From Actinomycetospora soli (GTDB lineage Bacteria; Actinomycetota; Actinomycetes; Mycobacteriales; Pseudonocardiaceae): a stretch of 39,431 nt of DNA. The notes under the pieces are model-generated. The model was given only the letters and a program-made list of their open reading frames with translations. It ran no database searches and was not told where the DNA came from. The stretch lies in assembly GCF_021026295.1 (NCBI RefSeq), contig NZ_JAJNDA010000031.1, positions 1-39,431 of the forward strand, given 5' to 3'. Shown here piece by piece: positions 16,246 to 24,625 of this stretch (the stretch's first letter is position 1; each line of letters begins with the position of its first letter). Position numbers and translations under genes: made by a program.

Positions 16246-18546
16246 ATGTCGACGTCCATAGACCTCCCGGGAGAGGCGGTCGTTCCTCCGGGCACGCTCG
16301 AGCTGCTGGTCGAGCGGACCCTGCGGGTGCCGGCCTTCGCCGGGGATGCGGCCAACTCCTGTGTGGTCGTCCGCCAGCTCGACATCGCCCTGCTGGCCGA
16401 GGACTTCGTCGCTCCCGCGGAGCTCTTGGCGCATCTGGCTGGGCTGGCCGACGCTGGGTGGTACGCCGGGCTGATCCTCGCGGCACTCGGCCGGCGCCGC
16501 GGCGCGCACTCGCCCTTCTTCCGGGGCTTCCCCCACGAGGTGCCGCCGACCGAGCACTTCTGGACGACCACGTTGATCCGCGCCCAGCTGCTCGCCGCCC
16601 CCACCCGCGCCATCGAGCTGGACCTGGAGGCGCTGCCGCACTACGGGCGCTACCCGCACTCGTTCGCGGAGATGCTGGCGCGTCGCGCGCCGGCGGCGGC
16701 GTCCCGCGACGAGCACCGCACGTTGCTGCAGCTCGGGGACTCCCCCGGCCGCGAGGCGTGGCGGGCCTACACCGAGCTGCTCGGGGCGACGGTGCCGCTG
16801 GTGGGCCCCGACCTCGAGCTGCTCGGCGCCCTCGCCGGCCTCTTCGTCCAACATCCCCTGCCGTCCACGGCCGCTGCCGCTGACAGCGAGGCGGCCCCGG
16901 GCGCGGCGTCGTGGTCGCCCGGCGCGTCAGTGCGGGAGAACCGGGCGGTCGTCGACGCCGCCCGGATGGCCGCCGGCGGCCCCCTGGTGCTGGTGTCGAC
17001 GGTGACCGACGTGCTGCGGGTGGCCGCCTACGCCTCGGGCGGCGACATAGGCCTGGTCGAGCCGTCGCGGCTGCGGTCGTTCACGCGGCGGGAGCGCCGC
17101 TCGCTGTTGGCGGCGCTTGATCGGATCGTCGCCGCCCAGCCGTCGGCGCTGGTGGACGTCGCGGGCCGCCGGGAACGCTGGAAAAGGCTCGGGGAGCGGC
17201 TGCATCCGCACGAGCACGCGGCCCGTTGGCCGCACGCCGCCCGGGTCTTCGCGGTCGCCCGCGGCGAGCAGGTGGCCCGCTCGGCGGTGGGCCGCGCGGA
17301 GCTCGCGCTCGCCGCCGACGACCCCGTGACGGCGGCGCGCGCCCTGGCCTCGACGCCCGGGGTGCTGCTGCGTTGGGCGGACCGGCTGCTGCGCCGCACC
17401 TCGCCGCAGCAGCTCCCGGGCCTGCTCGAGGTCCTGGCCGACGGGGCATCGGGGGCGTCGGGGCGGGTGCTGTGCGCGCTGCACCAGCACCTCGACAACG
17501 TCGACCTCGCCGAGACCCGACGGTTGTTCGTCAACCGCCGTGGCCCCCGCGCCCACACCGCCGAGGACACCCGTCCCCCGCTGCCTCCGGGCGCCGCGAG
17601 CGCCCTCGCGGGCGTGCTCGACGTCGAGCTCTCTCGGCGCCTCCCGGATCCTGGGGTGCTGCTCGTGGACCCGGCGGTGCGGGCGTTGGCGCTGCCGATC
17701 ACCGGCAAGCCACTGGCGGTCGGCGAGTTCGCGGTGATGCCGCCGGGCAGCATGACCACGCTCGAGCCGGACGCCGCGACGCTGCGCATCGAACTGAGCT
17801 GGCGCGAGGCGCTCTACTTCACCGACTACGAGCTCAGCGTGCTCTGCCTCGACGACGACTTCGCGGTGACCGCCGAGGTCAGCCCCTCCCGCCCTGGTGT
17901 GACCGGCGTGCTGCACAGCGCGGGCCTGGTGGAGGCCCTCGCTCACGGTGAGGCGTTCGTCGACGTCGACCTCGCCGGGGTCGCCGCCACGCACCTGGTG
18001 GTGCAGGTCGGCGTGATCGAGGGCGAGGCCTTCACCCGGGCGGCTAGCTCCTGGATCGGCTACCGCACCTACCCGGCCCGCCTTGCGCACGACCACCGGG
18101 GCCCGGCGGTGCCGACGGGGTCCAGAGGCTCCGCGCTGCGCGCCGGCTCCAGGTTCACGCTGCCGGTGATGTTCTCCCGCCGCGCTGACGGTGCCTGGCA
18201 GGCGCGGTGGACCGGCCACGAGACGGCGCGCCGCTGGCGGTGGGACGCCGAGACAATCCACCGCGGCGTCACCAACACGTTCCTGCAGCAGACGGTGAGC
18301 CGCCGGGTGCTGACCGTCGGGTACCTGCTCGCGATGCTCGAGGCCCGCGCGGACCGCGTCATCGAGCTGGTGTTCCCCGCCCACGGGGCCGGCCCGGAGG
18401 GCGACGGGCAGGCCGCCGCTCTCGCCGCGGACCTCGCCGCGGTGTCCGGGCCGATCACCTACGTTGGCCGCACCCGCCCCGCGGGGCTCCCGGCCCACGC
18501 CGAGCTGATCACCCTCGATCGTCTTCACACCCTCGTCCCGGCCTGA
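16246..18546 (+). CDS. TerD-like protein of the MXAN_6230/SCO0854 type
   Basis: This 766-residue protein matches, from memory, the central and C-terminal parts of the MXAN_6230/SCO0854 family. The family-like core (about 280-345) reads RERRSLLAALDRIV...RERWKRLGERLHPHEHA, then a helical stretch, then DTRPPLPPGAASALAGVL and ALPITGKPLAVGEFAVMPPG (about 445-505). A TerD-type beta domain follows (about 510-600: RIELSWREALYF, DYELSVLCLDDDFAV). TerD domains bind calcium and occur in tellurite and stress-response modules. The family's Cys-rich RING finger is not visible here, since the protein has almost no cysteines in a finger pattern. The start is fixed by an ECF promoter 7 nt upstream. It probably heads an operon through 21196. 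Confidence 0.62.
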   Translation: MSTSIDLPGEAVVPPGTLELLVERTLRVPAFAGDAANSCVVVRQLDIALLAEDFVAPAELLAHLAGLADAGWYAGLILAALGRRRGAHSPFFRGFPHEVPPTEHFWTTTLIRAQLLAAPTRAIELDLEALPHYGRYPHSFAEMLARRAPAAASRDEHRTLLQLGDSPGREAWRAYTELLGATVPLVGPDLELLGALAGLFVQHPLPSTAAAADSEAAPGAASWSPGASVRENRAVVDAARMAAGGPLVLVSTVTDVLRVAAYASGGDIGLVEPSRLRSFTRRERRSLLAALDRIVAAQPSALVDVAGRRERWKRLGERLHPHEHAARWPHAARVFAVARGEQVARSAVGRAELALAADDPVTAARALASTPGVLLRWADRLLRRTSPQQLPGLLEVLADGASGASGRVLCALHQHLDNVDLAETRRLFVNRRGPRAHTAEDTRPPLPPGAASALAGVLDVELSRRLPDPGVLLVDPAVRALALPITGKPLAVGEFAVMPPGSMTTLEPDAATLRIELSWREALYFTDYELSVLCLDDDFAVTAEVSPSRPGVTGVLHSAGLVEALAHGEAFVDVDLAGVAATHLVVQVGVIEGEAFTRAASSWIGYRTYPARLAHDHRGPAVPTGSRGSALRAGSRFTLPVMFSRRADGAWQARWTGHETARRWRWDAETIHRGVTNTFLQQTVSRRVLTVGYLLAMLEARADRVIELVFPAHGAGPEGDGQAAALAADLAAVSGPITYVGRTRPAGLPAHAELITLDRLHTLVPA

Positions 18547-18594
18547 TCGCGCACGATCGAACAGCGTGGCCCGGCGCCACGGGAAGGTCCTACG

Positions 18595-18741
18595 ATGACG
18601 GGGCACGGCCGAGGCCATGCGGGAGCTTCCTTCTCCCCTGCTCCACGGAGCGGGCCACATGGATGGTCAGACAGCGCCCGCGCTCTCCTCGCCGTGCCCC
18701 ATCTCCCGCCTCGCCCGCCAGTTCCCGGGTGGGTTTGGTGA
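18595..18741 (+). CDS. candidate 48-residue leader ORF
   Basis: ATG 18595 follows GGTCCTACG, a -10-like string also seen before the 14556 ORF, but no GGAAC sits at the right distance. The 48-codon frame ends in a TGA that overlaps GTG 18738 (GTGA), and the downstream gene lacks a Shine-Dalgarno sequence. The peptide is Pro/Gly-rich with two Trp near the end. It may couple translation to the next gene, or be chance. Confidence 0.25.
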   Translation: MTGHGRGHAGASFSPAPRSGPHGWSDSARALLAVPHLPPRPPVPGWVW

Positions 18742-19682
18742 GCGCGGTGTGGACCGACCGGGTCCTGCACCGGCCGCAGGTCGTCGCGATGCTCGACGCC
18801 GACCCGGTCGTCGACCTCGAGGACTGCCGGCTGGTGTCGGTCACCTCCGAGGGCTCCCCGGCCGAACCGTGCGGCCTTGGCGCACCACCGTTGTGGCGAC
18901 CGGACACGGTGACCGTGGAGGTCGCCACCCCCGCCGCCGCCACCGGACGTGAAGCCCGGGTCGTGCGTCTCGTCGGCGTCGGGATCGCCAGCTACGCCGT
19001 CGTCGGGGTCCTCGACGGCCGGCCCGGCACACTGCGCGTCGAGCCGCCACGGTGCCGCTACACCGACCTCGCGCCCGGTGAGCTGGAACCAGCGTGGTTG
19101 TCCTTCCACGCCGAGCAGACCCGGCTGCGGATCAAGGTCGACGTCCTCGAGGTCGAGGCCATCCGCACCGACCTCGCCGTCACGCCGCCGCTGTCCCGGG
19201 TCGCCAGCCGGGTCGACCAGCCGTCCCCGGACCGGATGACGGTGGCGAGCTGCGCGGTCGGCGACATCGACGGGCCCCTGGAGCTCGCGTTGAGCCGCCG
19301 CGCGGGCTGGACCCCCGACGCGGCGATGGCGCTCGTCGAGCACCTAAGCGCCGGCCTCGGTGTGGACCACGAACCACCCGGCGGCGACGAGGAGTGGGTC
19401 GTCCTCGTGGACCGCTCCCAGGGGACTCGGTCAGCCGTCGCGATCGCGCACCTGTTCACCCCGCTCGTGGTGTTCACCGACCCCGCCCGCGAACAGGAAG
19501 CCCACGAGCGGGCAATGCTGCCGGGAGAGATCGTCTCCATCGGCGTCCCCGACTACCGCGCTGACGGCATGCGCGCCGCTATCAGCCTGATCGACCAGCT
19601 CACCCGCTGGCATCTGCGCGACGAGATGAGCTTCGACGACGAGATGTTCAGCCCCGAGGACCTCTGGTTCGAGGGCACATGA
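18738..19682 (+). CDS. protein of unknown function
   Basis: The 314-residue product is soluble and rich in beta strands: TVTVEVATPAAATG, ARVVRLVGVGIASYAVVGVL, TRLRIKVDVLEVEAI. A C-terminal part contains EEWVVLVDRSQGTRS, LVVFTDPAREQEAHERAML and an acidic tail. No catalytic motif, membrane helix or signal peptide is apparent and I do not recognise a family. GTG 18738 is chosen because it overlaps the stop of a short upstream frame; GTG 18729 is equally in frame. The ATGA overlap with the following gene shows co-translation, so these two probably form one functional unit downstream of the TerD-like gene. Confidence 0.65.
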   Translation: MSAVWTDRVLHRPQVVAMLDADPVVDLEDCRLVSVTSEGSPAEPCGLGAPPLWRPDTVTVEVATPAAATGREARVVRLVGVGIASYAVVGVLDGRPGTLRVEPPRCRYTDLAPGELEPAWLSFHAEQTRLRIKVDVLEVEAIRTDLAVTPPLSRVASRVDQPSPDRMTVASCAVGDIDGPLELALSRRAGWTPDAAMALVEHLSAGLGVDHEPPGGDEEWVVLVDRSQGTRSAVAIAHLFTPLVVFTDPAREQEAHERAMLPGEIVSIGVPDYRADGMRAAISLIDQLTRWHLRDEMSFDDEMFSPEDLWFEGT

Positions 19683-21196
19683 GCGCGCCCATCCCGAGGT
19701 GGCTGCCGGCGCCGCGTCACCCCACCGCGACCGAGCCCGCCACGGGCGGCGAGGTCTCCGCGGTCCTCGACGAACTGCGGCGGGTCCGCGCCGACGGCGC
19801 GATCATCGAGCTGTGGTCCTTCAGTGCGGGCCTGGAGGACTGGGCCCGGGTGATCGCCTGGCTCCACGCCGAAGGTCGGGCCGACTCGCTCACCGACCCC
19901 AGCGGCGCGCCGAGCGCGCCGATCCTGGCCGAGATGTTCGATCCCGAGGCGGTGTTCGACGAGTGGATGCTGCGCTTCCACGTCGGGACCTCGACGTGGC
20001 GTACCCCGTTCGGCAACCACGGCGGGGTCTACTTCTGGGGCGGTGCGGAGGACTTCACCAGCACAGCCCAGGTCGCCGAGCTCCTGGCGTGGGCCCGGGA
20101 GCTTTCGAGGCTGCTCGACCGCCCGGTGCTGCTGCTCCCGGAGACTCCCGAACCGGAGTCGACGCGTCCCATCTGGCGCAGTGACCAGACCGCACCCTCC
20201 GACCCGGCCCGGCTGCCCGCGCCACGTCACCAGGCGCTCTGGGCCGCGCCGGAGGTCGACGTCGTCGCCGAGTTCCGGGCGTGGGTCGCCCAGCACCACA
20301 CCGCTTTGGAGAGCGCGGGACTAGAGGTGGAGCTGTCCGGCGCCGTGCTGCCGTGGCTGCCGGGCCTGCCCGACAACCTCCGCCGCGCCGCGCACCTGCA
20401 GCTGTGGGCGGATCGCCGCGCCGGGGAGCTCACGGTCGGCCAGGACGGTCAGGTCGACCTGCACGTCATCGACCTGGAAGACCCGAACCTCGCGAGCGTG
20501 GTCAGCGGCTACTTCGACACCGCGTCCTCGGCTGGGTTGACCGACGCCCTCCACGCGCTACTCGCCGCAACAGTCGAGGTCCCGGACCCGCCGATGCCGG
20601 CCCCCCTCCGGCCGTTCGTCTCCGAGCTGAGGCACTGGGAACCCCCGGCGACCCAGCCCTGGCCCGCCGCGGACGCCTCGTCCGCACACCACGGCGGTGT
20701 GGACCGCCGCCCCGCCCCGCCGGCGGCGACGACACCCGCGTCCCTGCCGCGTGCCGACCGGCTCATCAAGGACCTACGGGAGACCGTCCCGCGGCCGCCG
20801 ATCGTGATCGTCGGCGACCCGGAGTCCGATCACGGCGGGGACTTCATCGGCGAGCTGGTCGCGCTGGTGGTGTCCCTGCTGCCCGGCCTGACGTGGTCGG
20901 CCGACCGGTACACCGAGGGCAGCGGCCGGCCCCACGGCGTCGCGGCGCTGCACCGGCTCGGCGACACCGAGCACGGGCTGAGCGGCCCCGAGCTGATCGA
21001 TCTACTGGCGGGGATATGTATGCACGGGGGCAAGCTGGTCGGCGCCGTGGAGACCTCCCCCGCAGGCCGCTGGCGCCCGGTCGTGGGTATCGAGGCCATC
21101 CGCGGCCGGGAGTTCGACGTGCAGACCAGCGACGACCGGGTGCTGCGCCGGCTGCGCTCGCTGCCGACCACCCGGGACGTGCCTCCCGCCGAATAA
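19679..21196 (+). CDS. large protein of unknown function
   Basis: The 505-residue product starts at ATG 19679, overlapping the previous stop, with GAGGG 4 nt upstream. Three parts are visible. Residues 1-165 hold AIIELWSFSAGLEDWARVIAW and VYFWGGAEDF with many aromatic residues. Residues about 185-315 hold EVELSGAVLPWLPGLPDNL and VDLHVIDLEDPNLASVV. After a Pro/Ala linker, residues about 365-500 hold PPIVIVGDPESDHGGDFIGEL and LVALVVSLLPGL. I do not recognise any of them. There is no signal peptide. A strong hairpin at 21235-21262 follows and probably ends the operon. Confidence 0.66.
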   Translation: MSAPIPRWLPAPRHPTATEPATGGEVSAVLDELRRVRADGAIIELWSFSAGLEDWARVIAWLHAEGRADSLTDPSGAPSAPILAEMFDPEAVFDEWMLRFHVGTSTWRTPFGNHGGVYFWGGAEDFTSTAQVAELLAWARELSRLLDRPVLLLPETPEPESTRPIWRSDQTAPSDPARLPAPRHQALWAAPEVDVVAEFRAWVAQHHTALESAGLEVELSGAVLPWLPGLPDNLRRAAHLQLWADRRAGELTVGQDGQVDLHVIDLEDPNLASVVSGYFDTASSAGLTDALHALLAATVEVPDPPMPAPLRPFVSELRHWEPPATQPWPAADASSAHHGGVDRRPAPPAATTPASLPRADRLIKDLRETVPRPPIVIVGDPESDHGGDFIGELVALVVSLLPGLTWSADRYTEGSGRPHGVAALHRLGDTEHGLSGPELIDLLAGICMHGGKLVGAVETSPAGRWRPVVGIEAIRGREFDVQTSDDRVLRRLRSLPTTRDVPPAE

Positions 21197-21234
21197 CCCA
21201 CGGCCGCTTGACCCACAGCTGGCTGGCTCCTCCA

Positions 21235-21262
21235 CCCGGTGGCCCCTCCAGGGGTCACCGGG
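21235..21262. terminator. bidirectional hairpin between convergent genes
   Basis: CCCGGTGGCCCC pairs with GGGGTCACCGGG around the loop TCCA: 12 pairs, one of them a G-U wobble on the plus strand. It lies 39 bases after the 19679-21196 gene and 22 bases from the end of the opposing gene. No T-run follows, as is usual in actinobacteria. Confidence 0.6.
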
Positions 21263-21283
21263 CGGAGGGCCTGGGCGGCGAGG

Positions 21284-21625
21284 TCAACCGTGGGTGCAGT
21301 TGCGCTGCCGGGTCAGGTAGTCGTCGACGACGAGCTGGCCGGAGGTGGTGCGCCGCAGCCGCAGGTCCTTGCCGTAGGCCTCGGAGTAGAAGTCGCGGTA
21401 GGCGCGGATCGACTGGCCGTGCTTCAGCCAGGTCGAGCCCTCGAACATGTCCTCGTCGGTGAACGCGCGGGTGCCGCCCCACCCGTCGGGCTGGTCGACG
21501 GTGTAGGTGCACACGACGGCTGGGGGCAGGTCCTCGGCGACGGCAGCGGGCGCGGTGACCGCGCCGATCGATCCGACGGCGAGGGCGGTGACGGCGGTGA
21601 GACGGGCCAGCGCGGTGATGGTCAT
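21284..21625 (-). CDS. small secreted protein of unknown function
   Basis: This 113-residue protein has a clear Sec signal peptide (hydrophobic residues about 5-28, cleavage near AVAED at 30-31). The mature part of about 83 residues holds VVCTYTVDQPDGWGGTRAF, DFYSEAYGKDLRL and ends RQRNCTHG. The two cysteines, one at each end, could form a disulfide. It overlaps the ECF sigma stop (ATGA) but also has its own ECF-type promoter inside the sigma gene, 7 nt before the ATG. I do not recognise the fold. Secretion is confident; the role, perhaps as an envelope effector or sensor ligand of the regulon, is inference. Confidence 0.75.
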   Translation of the reverse strand: MTITALARLTAVTALAVGSIGAVTAPAAVAEDLPPAVVCTYTVDQPDGWGGTRAFTDEDMFEGSTWLKHGQSIRAYRDFYSEAYGKDLRLRRTTSGQLVVDDYLTRQRNCTHG

Positions 21626-22332
21626 GCCCGGGGAGACCTGCGGCGATCGCGGCGCGGTTCCCTCGCGGCGGGCACTTCTGGCTGTTCCCGGCCGGGACGT
21701 GGCCGCGGCCGGGAGCAGACGCGACGTCCCGCGGATTCGTCGTCTGCCCGGTCCTGCAGCAGCCGGTACTGCTCGGCCAGAGCGGCGCGGGCCCGGGCTG
21801 CGCGGCTCTTGACCGTGCCGAGCGCGAGCTGTTCAAGCTCCGCGATCTCGGCGACCGGCAGGTCAGCGATCAGCTGGGCGAACAGGATCTCGCGGTGACT
21901 GGGCGAGAGCTCGGACAGCAGGGCCCTGAGCTCGGCGTAGACCTCGACGAGGTCGTAGCCGGGTTCGACGACCAGCAGCCGCTCGAGTGCCGCGTCCCCG
22001 AGGGTCGTCTGCCGTCGGCTGCGCAGGACGAGGGCGCGGTTGGCGGTGATGCGGTGAAGCCAGGCCCGGACCGAGACGTCGCTGTCGCCGCGGAAACTGC
22101 CGAGGTAGCGCCAGGCCCGGATCAACGCTTCCTGTACCGCGTCGTCGGCGTCGTCGGGGTCGCCGAGGACCCGCAGCGCGGTGGCCCGCAGGACCCGGGA
22201 GTGGCGGGCGAGCAGCTCGTCGAACGCGGCGTTGTCGCCGCCGCGAGCGGCACTCATGAGCTGCAGATCGCCGAGCTCGGCGGGCTCGTCGAGGGCGCGG
22301 GGGCCACGAGGGCCGAGGGCATCGAGATTCAC
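21622..22332 (-). CDS. second ECF sigma factor, SigM-like group, with no adjacent anti-sigma gene
   Basis: The 236-residue product is an ECF sigma factor. Region 2 covers LQLMSAARGGDNAAFDEL, RATALRVLGDPDDADDAV, QEALIRAWRYLGSFRGD and RAWLHRITANRALV. Region 4 covers LSPSHREILFAQLIADLP and LALGTVKSRAARARAAL. A basic Arg/Pro tail of about 35 residues follows. GTG 22332 is chosen because an ECF-type -10 (GGTCTG) ends 8 nt upstream, predicting a leaderless autoregulated mRNA; ATG 22254 would cut close to region 2. No anti-sigma gene adjoins it: the only partner is the small secreted protein that overlaps its stop. The C-terminal tail or one of the two anti-sigma-like proteins at 11543-13026 might control it. 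Confidence 0.85.
   Translation of the reverse strand: MNLDALGPRGPRALDEPAELGDLQLMSAARGGDNAAFDELLARHSRVLRATALRVLGDPDDADDAVQEALIRAWRYLGSFRGDSDVSVRAWLHRITANRALVLRSRRQTTLGDAALERLLVVEPGYDLVEVYAELRALLSELSPSHREILFAQLIADLPVAEIAELEQLALGTVKSRAARARAALAEQYRLLQDRADDESAGRRVCSRPRPRPGREQPEVPAAREPRRDRRRSPRA
21633..21661 (-). promoter_or_regulatory. ECF-type promoter of the secreted-protein gene, inside the sigma gene
   Basis: On the minus strand: GGAACC (21661-21656), 17 nt, GGTCTC (21638-21633), 7 nt, ATG 21625. The 16 bases from the -10 through ATG are identical to those at 16233-16248. Confidence 0.75.
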
Positions 22333-22340
22333 GACGCGGC

Positions 22341-22370
22341 CAGACCAGACCGGGGCGGTCCGCGCGTTCC
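22341..22370 (-). promoter_or_regulatory. ECF-type promoter of the second sigma gene
   Basis: On the minus strand: GGAACG (22370-22365), 18 nt, GGTCTG (22346-22341), 8 nt, GTG 22332. The spacer is one base longer than in the other copies and the last -35 base differs. It suggests autoregulation. Confidence 0.6.
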
Positions 22371-22404
22371 GGGCCGTGACGTTGTTCGCCTTGCCCGCTG
22401 AGAC

Positions 22405-22433
22405 GGAACCCGCGGCGCACCCGCGTAGGTCTG
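22405..22433 (+). promoter_or_regulatory. distal ECF-type promoter (P1) of the DUF732 gene
   Basis: GGAACC (22405-22410), 17 nt, GGTCTG (22428-22433). No start codon follows at 7-8 nt, so this copy would give a leader of about 100 nt to ATG 22544. Confidence 0.6.
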
Positions 22434-22507
22434 TTCGGGGCCCGGCAGACCCGCCCGTGCACTCCGGCCGCGTGTCGCCGCCGATGACGATTCGCCCGGA
22501 AAAGGAG

Positions 22508-22536
22508 GGAACCGGAGCGTGGAGTCGGCTGGTCTG
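22508..22536 (+). promoter_or_regulatory. proximal ECF-type promoter (P2) of the DUF732 gene
   Basis: GGAACC (22508-22513), 17 nt, GGTCTG (22531-22536), 7 nt, ATG 22544. It gives a leaderless start and lies 95 bases after P1. Confidence 0.75.
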
Positions 22537-22543
22537 ACCGGAC

Positions 22544-23419
22544 ATGAGCATCGAGCAGCCCACCTACCGGCCCGGCCCCACCGGCCCGATCCCGCCGCAC
22601 GCGGGCACCGCGGGCCTCCCGGGCGTTCCGGTGGGGCCGCAGCTCGGTCCCTTGGTGGCGCCGCCCACCGGCTACCCCGCTCCGCAGCGCTTCGGTGGCC
22701 GCCCGATGCACCCCGCGACCCCGCCGGCGGGGCTGGCCCTGCCCCCCGGGTGGGCGCCGACCCACCCGGGGCTGCGCGGGCCGGTGATGTCGCCGACCGC
22801 CGGTTATCCCGGCCCGGGCCGTCGCGGTGGGTACAGCGGGGCAGGGGGTGGCCTCAGCGTCGCGGGCCTGGTGTGTGGGCTGGTCGCCCTGTCGACCAGC
22901 TGGGTGCCCTGGGTCAGCTTCCTCGCCGCGGCGCTCGCCGCCGCCGGGGTGGTCGTCAGCTCCGTCGGGCTGCACCGGGGCAGTTCCCGCCGCGGGGCGG
23001 CCATCGGTGGGCTCGCCACGAGCGCGCTCGCGGCGCTGATCGCGCTGCTGATGAGCGCGCTGTGCCTGCTCGGGGTCGCCGGCGGCGGGGTCGGCGCGAC
23101 CGGAGCCGGCCCGCAGGCCCCGGTGGGGGCGGGGGCGCCGAGCTCGCAGGGCCTCCCGACGCGCGGGGTCAGCAACGACTCCGCCGCCGCGGACGAGCTG
23201 TTCCTGCGGCTGCTGCACCGCCAGGCGATCGCGCTCGAGGACACCCGGGCGCTCGGCGTGGGACGCGGCGTGTGCGGTGCCTGGCTCGACGGCGCCGACC
23301 TCTACTCCCAGGCCGTGACGGTGCGCCGCGCCGGGCTGAGCGACTTCGACTCCGGCTACGTCATCGGTGCGGCCACCCACGCCTATTGCCCCGCCTACAA
23401 GCCGCGCCTGCGTGGCTGA
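22544..23419 (+). CDS. membrane-anchored DUF732 protein
   Basis: This 291-residue protein has three parts. Residues 1-100 are a Pro/Gly-rich cytoplasmic stretch. Residues about 104-145 and 152-180 are hydrophobic and form the membrane region, like DUF4190-type hairpins. Residues about 212-287 form an exported DUF732 domain with LFLRLLHRQAI, VGRGVCGAWLDG and IGAATHAYCPAY: two cysteines that would form the disulfide typical of DUF732. DUF732 domains are common in secreted actinobacterial proteins and have no known activity. Two ECF-type promoters precede it. The 37924 gene is a paralogue with the same order of parts and the same first residues, MSIE. Confidence 0.78.
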   Translation: MSIEQPTYRPGPTGPIPPHAGTAGLPGVPVGPQLGPLVAPPTGYPAPQRFGGRPMHPATPPAGLALPPGWAPTHPGLRGPVMSPTAGYPGPGRRGGYSGAGGGLSVAGLVCGLVALSTSWVPWVSFLAAALAAAGVVVSSVGLHRGSSRRGAAIGGLATSALAALIALLMSALCLLGVAGGGVGATGAGPQAPVGAGAPSSQGLPTRGVSNDSAAADELFLRLLHRQAIALEDTRALGVGRGVCGAWLDGADLYSQAVTVRRAGLSDFDSGYVIGAATHAYCPAYKPRLRG

Positions 23420-23663
23420 GCAACCGGCGCCGTGCCCGCCCGACGCAGACGCGCACCCGCCACGCTCCCGGACCCCCGCGCGGCGACCGGGTCCGAATTC
23501 GATCGCGAGCTCGATCATTCTCGGGCGACCCTGATCTCGGTGCCCGCAACCGGCCGGGCGAGAAAGCCTCGACATAGCGAACCCGCAGGTGGACGGCGAG
23601 CATCCCGCGCTGCTCCCACCGACCGCCGCCCGGCCGTAGCCCGGGGACTGATGAGGAGGAGAG

Positions 23664-24473
23664 ATGGACCCGGCCGAGCTGCCCGACTCGTTGACCTGGG
23701 AACGCACCCGCCGCGACTGGCGCGACGTCGGCTGGGGTCGTCGGCAGACCGTGCTCAGCCGCCCGGGCTGGAGCGACCCGGCGGTCTGCCGCGACCCCGA
23801 CGACGCCGATGTCGTGGCGTGTGAGCACGTCGGTCACTACTGCCTGACCCACGACGGCTATTGGGGCAGGTGCGAGCCTGGAGAAGGCTCCTTCCACCAG
23901 CTCGCCAGGAGATGCCTCGAGCACGGCTTCATCCGCCTGGTGCCCGACGACGACGAGTTCAACGGCCCCGAGGGCTACGAACCGCCGCTGACCGCGGCCC
24001 AGCTCGCCTACTGGGGCTGGACCGGAGTCAACGCCCACCGCCTTTCCCCGCACCTGCGGCTCGGCTACGAACCCCCGCGCCGCGCCGAGCTGCGTGAGGT
24101 CGTGGGAGGCGACGTCTGGCCCGCCCGGGTGCTGCGCTATCCCGACCGGGTCGACTATCGACCCTCGCTGTGGCGGTGGTGGCCGACCCCCGCCCTGGTG
24201 GTCCCCACCGGCGAGCGGTACGAGGTGCTCGCGCTGTCGCTGGCCGGCCTGGGGCTCGGCGCGGTCGCCGGCGACATCCCGGCTGCCGCGGTCGCCGACC
24301 TCGACTGGGTCGACGGGCTTCGCGTCGGGGTCCTGGACCGGGACGGCCACGTCGACATCGCCGGAGTCGCATCCGTCGTCGTCGATCCAACCGCGGGAGC
24401 ACGGGCCGACTCCCCCGTGGTCCGAGCGCTGCTCGCCCCGCCCGGCGACTCCACCTCGGACGGCCCGGCATGA
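23664..24473 (+). CDS. protein of unknown function with a Cys/His-rich segment
   Basis: The 269-residue product starts at ATG 23664 behind a strong GAGGAGGAG (spacing 3-5 nt). Residues about 35-75 carry DPAVCRDPDDADVVACEH, VGHYCLTHDGYWGRC, giving four Cys and three His in 30 residues, which may bind a metal. The middle is rich in Trp and Tyr (LAYWGWTGVNAHRLSPHL, LWRWWPTPALVV), and a hydrophobic but probably not membrane-spanning LSLAGLGLGAVAG follows. I do not recognise the family. It is the first gene of a tightly overlapping set running to 26506. Confidence 0.65.
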   Translation: MDPAELPDSLTWERTRRDWRDVGWGRRQTVLSRPGWSDPAVCRDPDDADVVACEHVGHYCLTHDGYWGRCEPGEGSFHQLARRCLEHGFIRLVPDDDEFNGPEGYEPPLTAAQLAYWGWTGVNAHRLSPHLRLGYEPPRRAELREVVGGDVWPARVLRYPDRVDYRPSLWRWWPTPALVVPTGERYEVLALSLAGLGLGAVAGDIPAAAVADLDWVDGLRVGVLDRDGHVDIAGVASVVVDPTAGARADSPVVRALLAPPGDSTSDGPA

Positions 24474-24625
24474 CGAGACAGCCACCCGGCGCTCGGCGCC
24501 CGCGCTCCGTGCCTGCCGCCCCGGCGACGCCGTCGTCCCAACAGACACAGCCGCACGGACTGACTGAAGACCCTCGACCGACCACCGACGCGCGAGGAAC
24601 CCATGAGCCAGCAGACGTCATCTGA
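24470..24625 (+). CDS. candidate 51-residue ORF between coupled genes
   Basis: ATG 24470 overlaps the preceding stop (ATGA), and this 51-codon frame overlaps the next gene's start by 23 nt. The peptide is Arg/Pro/Thr-rich without a recognisable motif. It fills the only gap in an otherwise overlapping gene set, which is the main argument for it; a chance frame is about as likely. Confidence 0.25.
   Translation: MTRQPPGARRPRSVPAAPATPSSQQTQPHGLTEDPRPTTDARGTHEPADVI

Noticed and set aside
18586..18594. GGTCCTACG immediately before ATG 18595, like the -10 at 14542
   Set aside because: The bases 17 nt upstream are AGCGTG, not GGAAC; the nearest GAAC is 22 nt away.
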